Part shown: one piece after another, positions 61,754 through 64,000 of the stretch
How positions within the stretch are numbered: position 1 is the first letter of the stretch
How the letters are laid out: every line of letters begins with the position of its first letter
Assembly: GCA_031555735.1 (NCBI GenBank)
Contig: JAVBUE010000004.1
Coordinates: 1-64,000, forward strand
Direction of reading: 5' to 3'
Length of the DNA stretch: 64,000 nucleotides
From: JAJDIA01 sp031555735
GTDB lineage: Bacteria; Bacteroidota; Bacteroidia; Bacteroidales; Tannerellaceae
Program-made: the position numbers and the translations under genes
The notes under the pieces: model-generated
Database searches by the model: none
Told to the model about the DNA's origin: nothing
The model's input: only the letters and a program-made list of their open reading frames with translations

Positions 61754-63734
61754 GTGTTATGTATTTATCAATCCATTCATCTTCCGTCAGATAAGGCAGG
61801 GTGATGTGATAGCCGGATGCGTAGTTTTCGTTGAACAGCCCGCTCGTCTCCATCGCGTGCGGATTCCGTGCCCACGAACGGCGGGCCACACCGCCCATGA
61901 CGTCCCACAACATGGCCGACTGCAGGATCTCGTCGGTCTGCCTGCCGCCATCGAGCAACATCCCAAAACCACCGTTCACCGCCTTACCGATACCCACACC
62001 GCCTCCGTTATGCAAGGCCACTAAGCTCATGCCACGCGCGGCGTTCCCGGCGAAACACTGCACCGCCATATCCGCCATCACATTGCTTCCATCATAGATA
62101 TTGGCCGTTTCGCGGAAGGGCGAATCCGTACCGCTCACGTCGTGGTGATCCCGCCCCAGCATCACCGGTCCTATCTCACCCTCGCGCACCATTTGGTTGA
62201 AACGAAGGGCGATCCTCAACCGTCCTTCGGCATCCTGATAGAGGATACGCGCCTGGGTGCCGACAACCAGTTTATTCTTTTCGGCATCCCGTATCCAGTT
62301 ATAGTTGTCGCGGTCTTGCCCCCTTCGGTCGGGGTCGATACAGTCCATCGCCGCCCGGTCGGTTTTGGCCAGGTCTTCCGGTTGTCCGCTCAGGCATATC
62401 CAGCGGAAAGGGCCGTATCCATAGTCGAACAACTCCGGCCCCATGATATCTTCCACATACGACGGCCAGATAAAACCGTCTTTCTCATCCGTCCCGTTCC
62501 GGGAGACAGCTTTCACTCCCGCATCATAAACGGCTTTCAGGAATGAATTGCCGTAGTCGAAGAAATAGACACCCTGTCCGGTCAGTTTCCGTATCACCTC
62601 ATAGTGCCGTTTCAGGGAGTGATCCACTGCCCGGCAGAAAGCCGGGCGATCTTCCGCCAACAGCCGGGTGCGTTCGTCGAACGAATAGCCCACCGGGCAA
62701 TAGCCCCCTTCATAGGCGGCATGGCAGGAGGTCTGGTCGCTCAGCAGATCGATGTGTATATAGAAGGCTTCCGCATATTCCAGCAGATCCACAATGTTGC
62801 CGTGATAGGCAATGGAAAGGGGTTCTTTCCGCTGAACGGCTTCGCGGGCGAGGCTGAAAGCTTCCTCGATCCGGTCGGTCACCTGCTCCACCCAGCCCTG
62901 TTTGCGGCGTGTCTCGATGCGCGAAGCATCTACTTCGGCAATGATACAGGCGGCGCCGGCGATCACGGCTGCTTTGGGTTGTGCGCCGCTCATCCCTCCC
63001 AGCCCGGATGAGACAAAGAGATAGCCCCGCAGGTCTTTATCCGCCGGTATGCCGAGTTTCTTCCGCCCGGCATTCAGTAAGGTATTGAACGTACCGTGAA
63101 CGATTCCCTGGGGGCCGATATACATCCATCCCCCGGCGGTCATCTGCCCGTAATTGGCCACACCCATCTGGGCGGCAATGTGCCAGTCGTGCTGGTTGTC
63201 GAACATCCCCACCATCATCGAATTGGTGATGATCACCCGGGGCGCATCGGGCTTCGACTTGAATAGTCCCAGCGGATGCCCGGACTCGACCACCAGCGTC
63301 TGTTCGTCGGTCACCTCTTCCAGGTATTGCATAAGGAGGCGGTATTGCATCCAGTTCTGGCATACCTGCCCGGTTTCGCCGTAAGTAACGAGTTCGTAAG
63401 GATAGAGGGCGATGTCGAAACAAAGGTTGTTGTCGATCATCACCTGGAAGGCTTTGCCGGCGAGGCATCGCCCTTTGTACGCATCGATCGGGCGGGCTTT
63501 CAGGTCGCCGGAAGGGCGGTAACGGTATCCGTAAATACGTCCGCGCGTACGGAGCTCTTCCAGGAATTCGGGGATCAACCGCTCATGCAGCACAGACGGG
63601 ATGTAGCGGAGCGCATTCTTCAAAGCCGTTCGTGTCTGGGCAAGAGTCAGGGTATAACCCCTGTCTGGTGCCCGTCGGATATCCGGAACAAATCCGGGAT
63701 AATCGGGTAATTGGTTGCTTAGGCCGGTAATCAT
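61746..63734 (-). CDS. hutU: Urocanate hydratase, long eukaryote-like form
   Basis: Adds water to urocanate with tightly bound NAD, giving imidazolonepropionate. At 662 residues it is about 100 longer than the Pseudomonas enzyme (about 557) and close to vertebrate urocanase. NAD-binding and active-site stretches include GMFDNQHDWHIAAQMGVANY, TAGGWMYIGPQGIVHGTFNT, SSGLGGMSGAQPKAAVIAGA near residue 255, YCPVGYSFDERTRLL, and GRDHHDVSGTDSPFRETANI near 545. It is the first gene of the operon hutU-ftcD-hutI-fchA-hutH. The extra N-terminal region starts SNQLPDYPGFVPDIRRAPDR. Confidence 0.96.
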   Translation of the reverse strand: MITGLSNQLPDYPGFVPDIRRAPDRGYTLTLAQTRTALKNALRYIPSVLHERLIPEFLEELRTRGRIYGYRYRPSGDLKARPIDAYKGRCLAGKAFQVMIDNNLCFDIALYPYELVTYGETGQVCQNWMQYRLLMQYLEEVTDEQTLVVESGHPLGLFKSKPDAPRVIITNSMMVGMFDNQHDWHIAAQMGVANYGQMTAGGWMYIGPQGIVHGTFNTLLNAGRKKLGIPADKDLRGYLFVSSGLGGMSGAQPKAAVIAGAACIIAEVDASRIETRRKQGWVEQVTDRIEEAFSLAREAVQRKEPLSIAYHGNIVDLLEYAEAFYIHIDLLSDQTSCHAAYEGGYCPVGYSFDERTRLLAEDRPAFCRAVDHSLKRHYEVIRKLTGQGVYFFDYGNSFLKAVYDAGVKAVSRNGTDEKDGFIWPSYVEDIMGPELFDYGYGPFRWICLSGQPEDLAKTDRAAMDCIDPDRRGQDRDNYNWIRDAEKNKLVVGTQARILYQDAEGRLRIALRFNQMVREGEIGPVMLGRDHHDVSGTDSPFRETANIYDGSNVMADMAVQCFAGNAARGMSLVALHNGGGVGIGKAVNGGFGMLLDGGRQTDEILQSAMLWDVMGGVARRSWARNPHAMETSGLFNENYASGYHITLPYLTEDEWIDKYITHE

Positions 63735-64000
63735 AATATCTCTTTCTTTCAGTTGCTTACACTATGTAAGGATGTATTCCTGTAAACGGGTCACAATATA
63801 GGTGTTTTAGTCGTCCCCGCAAAGTAAATCCAGCATGTTTAGAAGCATATTGTTAGAAGCTGTTTTGAATTTAGATCAACCGTCTGAATCCATGAGCCAT
63901 CCTTATCCCCTACACAAAGTTTATTTTTGCAAAACATCTGTCACGCTGCCACGCAACAGGCTCTATTTTATTGTTCATGAATAAGTTAGATATGTGACAG
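63735..64000. other. Upstream region of the hut operon, no gene seen
   Basis: 266 bases of mostly AT-rich sequence. CAAAGTA at 63819-63825 is a near match to a minus-strand -7 box for hutU, and TATTTTTG at 63922-63929 is a plus-strand -7-like box without a clear -33. The last bases form a 7-bp inverted repeat CTGTCAC/GTGACAG (63938-63944 and 63994-64000). No reading frame of interest begins here within the window. Confidence 0.5.

Noticed and set aside
63938..64000. Inverted repeat CTGTCAC/GTGACAG at the window edge
   Set aside because: Seven base pairs over a 49-base gap is near chance, and the right side is cut by the window end.

Overview
The window is a stretch of Bacteroidota chromosome, most likely order Bacteroidales and close to Parabacteroides/Tannerellaceae. 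The evidence is the recurring promoter pattern TTG/TTTG, about 19 bases, then TAnnTTTG; little use of Shine-Dalgarno sites; Bacteroidales families (DUF1573 pairs, secreted macroglobulin-like proteins, a short eukaryote-like ketol-acid reductoisomerase); and a large secreted protein whose C-terminus looks like the DUF6383 module I know mainly from Parabacteroides. I see no rRNA, tRNA, CRISPR array, insertion sequence or polysaccharide utilisation locus.

Layout. 1-6.3 kb is accessory DNA: a truncated XRE regulator, a 970-residue secreted protein, a repeat-rich gap, then two adjacent toxin-antitoxin modules (HigBA and an HTH antitoxin with an AbiEii-type nucleotidyltransferase) around a gene remnant. 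6.3-10.2 kb holds an MscS channel, a TPR protein and a soluble sensor histidine kinase. 10.3-23.1 kb is a branched-chain amino acid block: ilvD-ilvB-ilvN-acyl-ACP thioesterase-ilvC, then leuA-leuC-leuD-citramalate synthase-like gene-leuB. Each half starts with a promoter, a short peptide gene rich in Ile/Leu/Val or Leu codons, and competing antiterminator and terminator hairpins. These are two complete ribosome-controlled attenuators, and neither leader peptide is long enough for routine gene calling.

23.4-26.1 kb has a lipoprotein aldose epimerase, thyA and folA. 26.3-35.3 kb has a giant alpha-2-macroglobulin-like protein, two DUF1573 proteins, MeaB and a small secreted protein. 35.5-38.9 kb is a minimal ethanolamine module (eutH, eutB, eutC). 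38.9-43.7 kb encodes an outer-membrane barrel and a 1000-residue TPR protein. 43.9-44.4 kb is a noncoding element with about 110-bp inverted arms around 22-bp tandem repeats.

44.4-46.6 kb encodes arginine breakdown (arginase, ornithine aminotransferase). 46.7-50.9 kb has envelope and translation genes (acyltransferase, ddl, rluD-like, PASTA protein, rpmH). 50.9-55.3 kb has a TPR protein, a DUF349 protein and an orphan ATP-grasp-like protein. 55.3-57.3 kb is the fructuronate/mannonate branch of glucuronate use. 57.4-63.7 kb is a complete histidine degradation operon ending in formimino transfer to tetrahydrofolate.

The most notable observations are the two attenuators, the long inverted-repeat element, and 22-bp-period repeats with a GGTRGA start at two distant loci. 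All calls are by eye from sequence; no database search or folding program was run.
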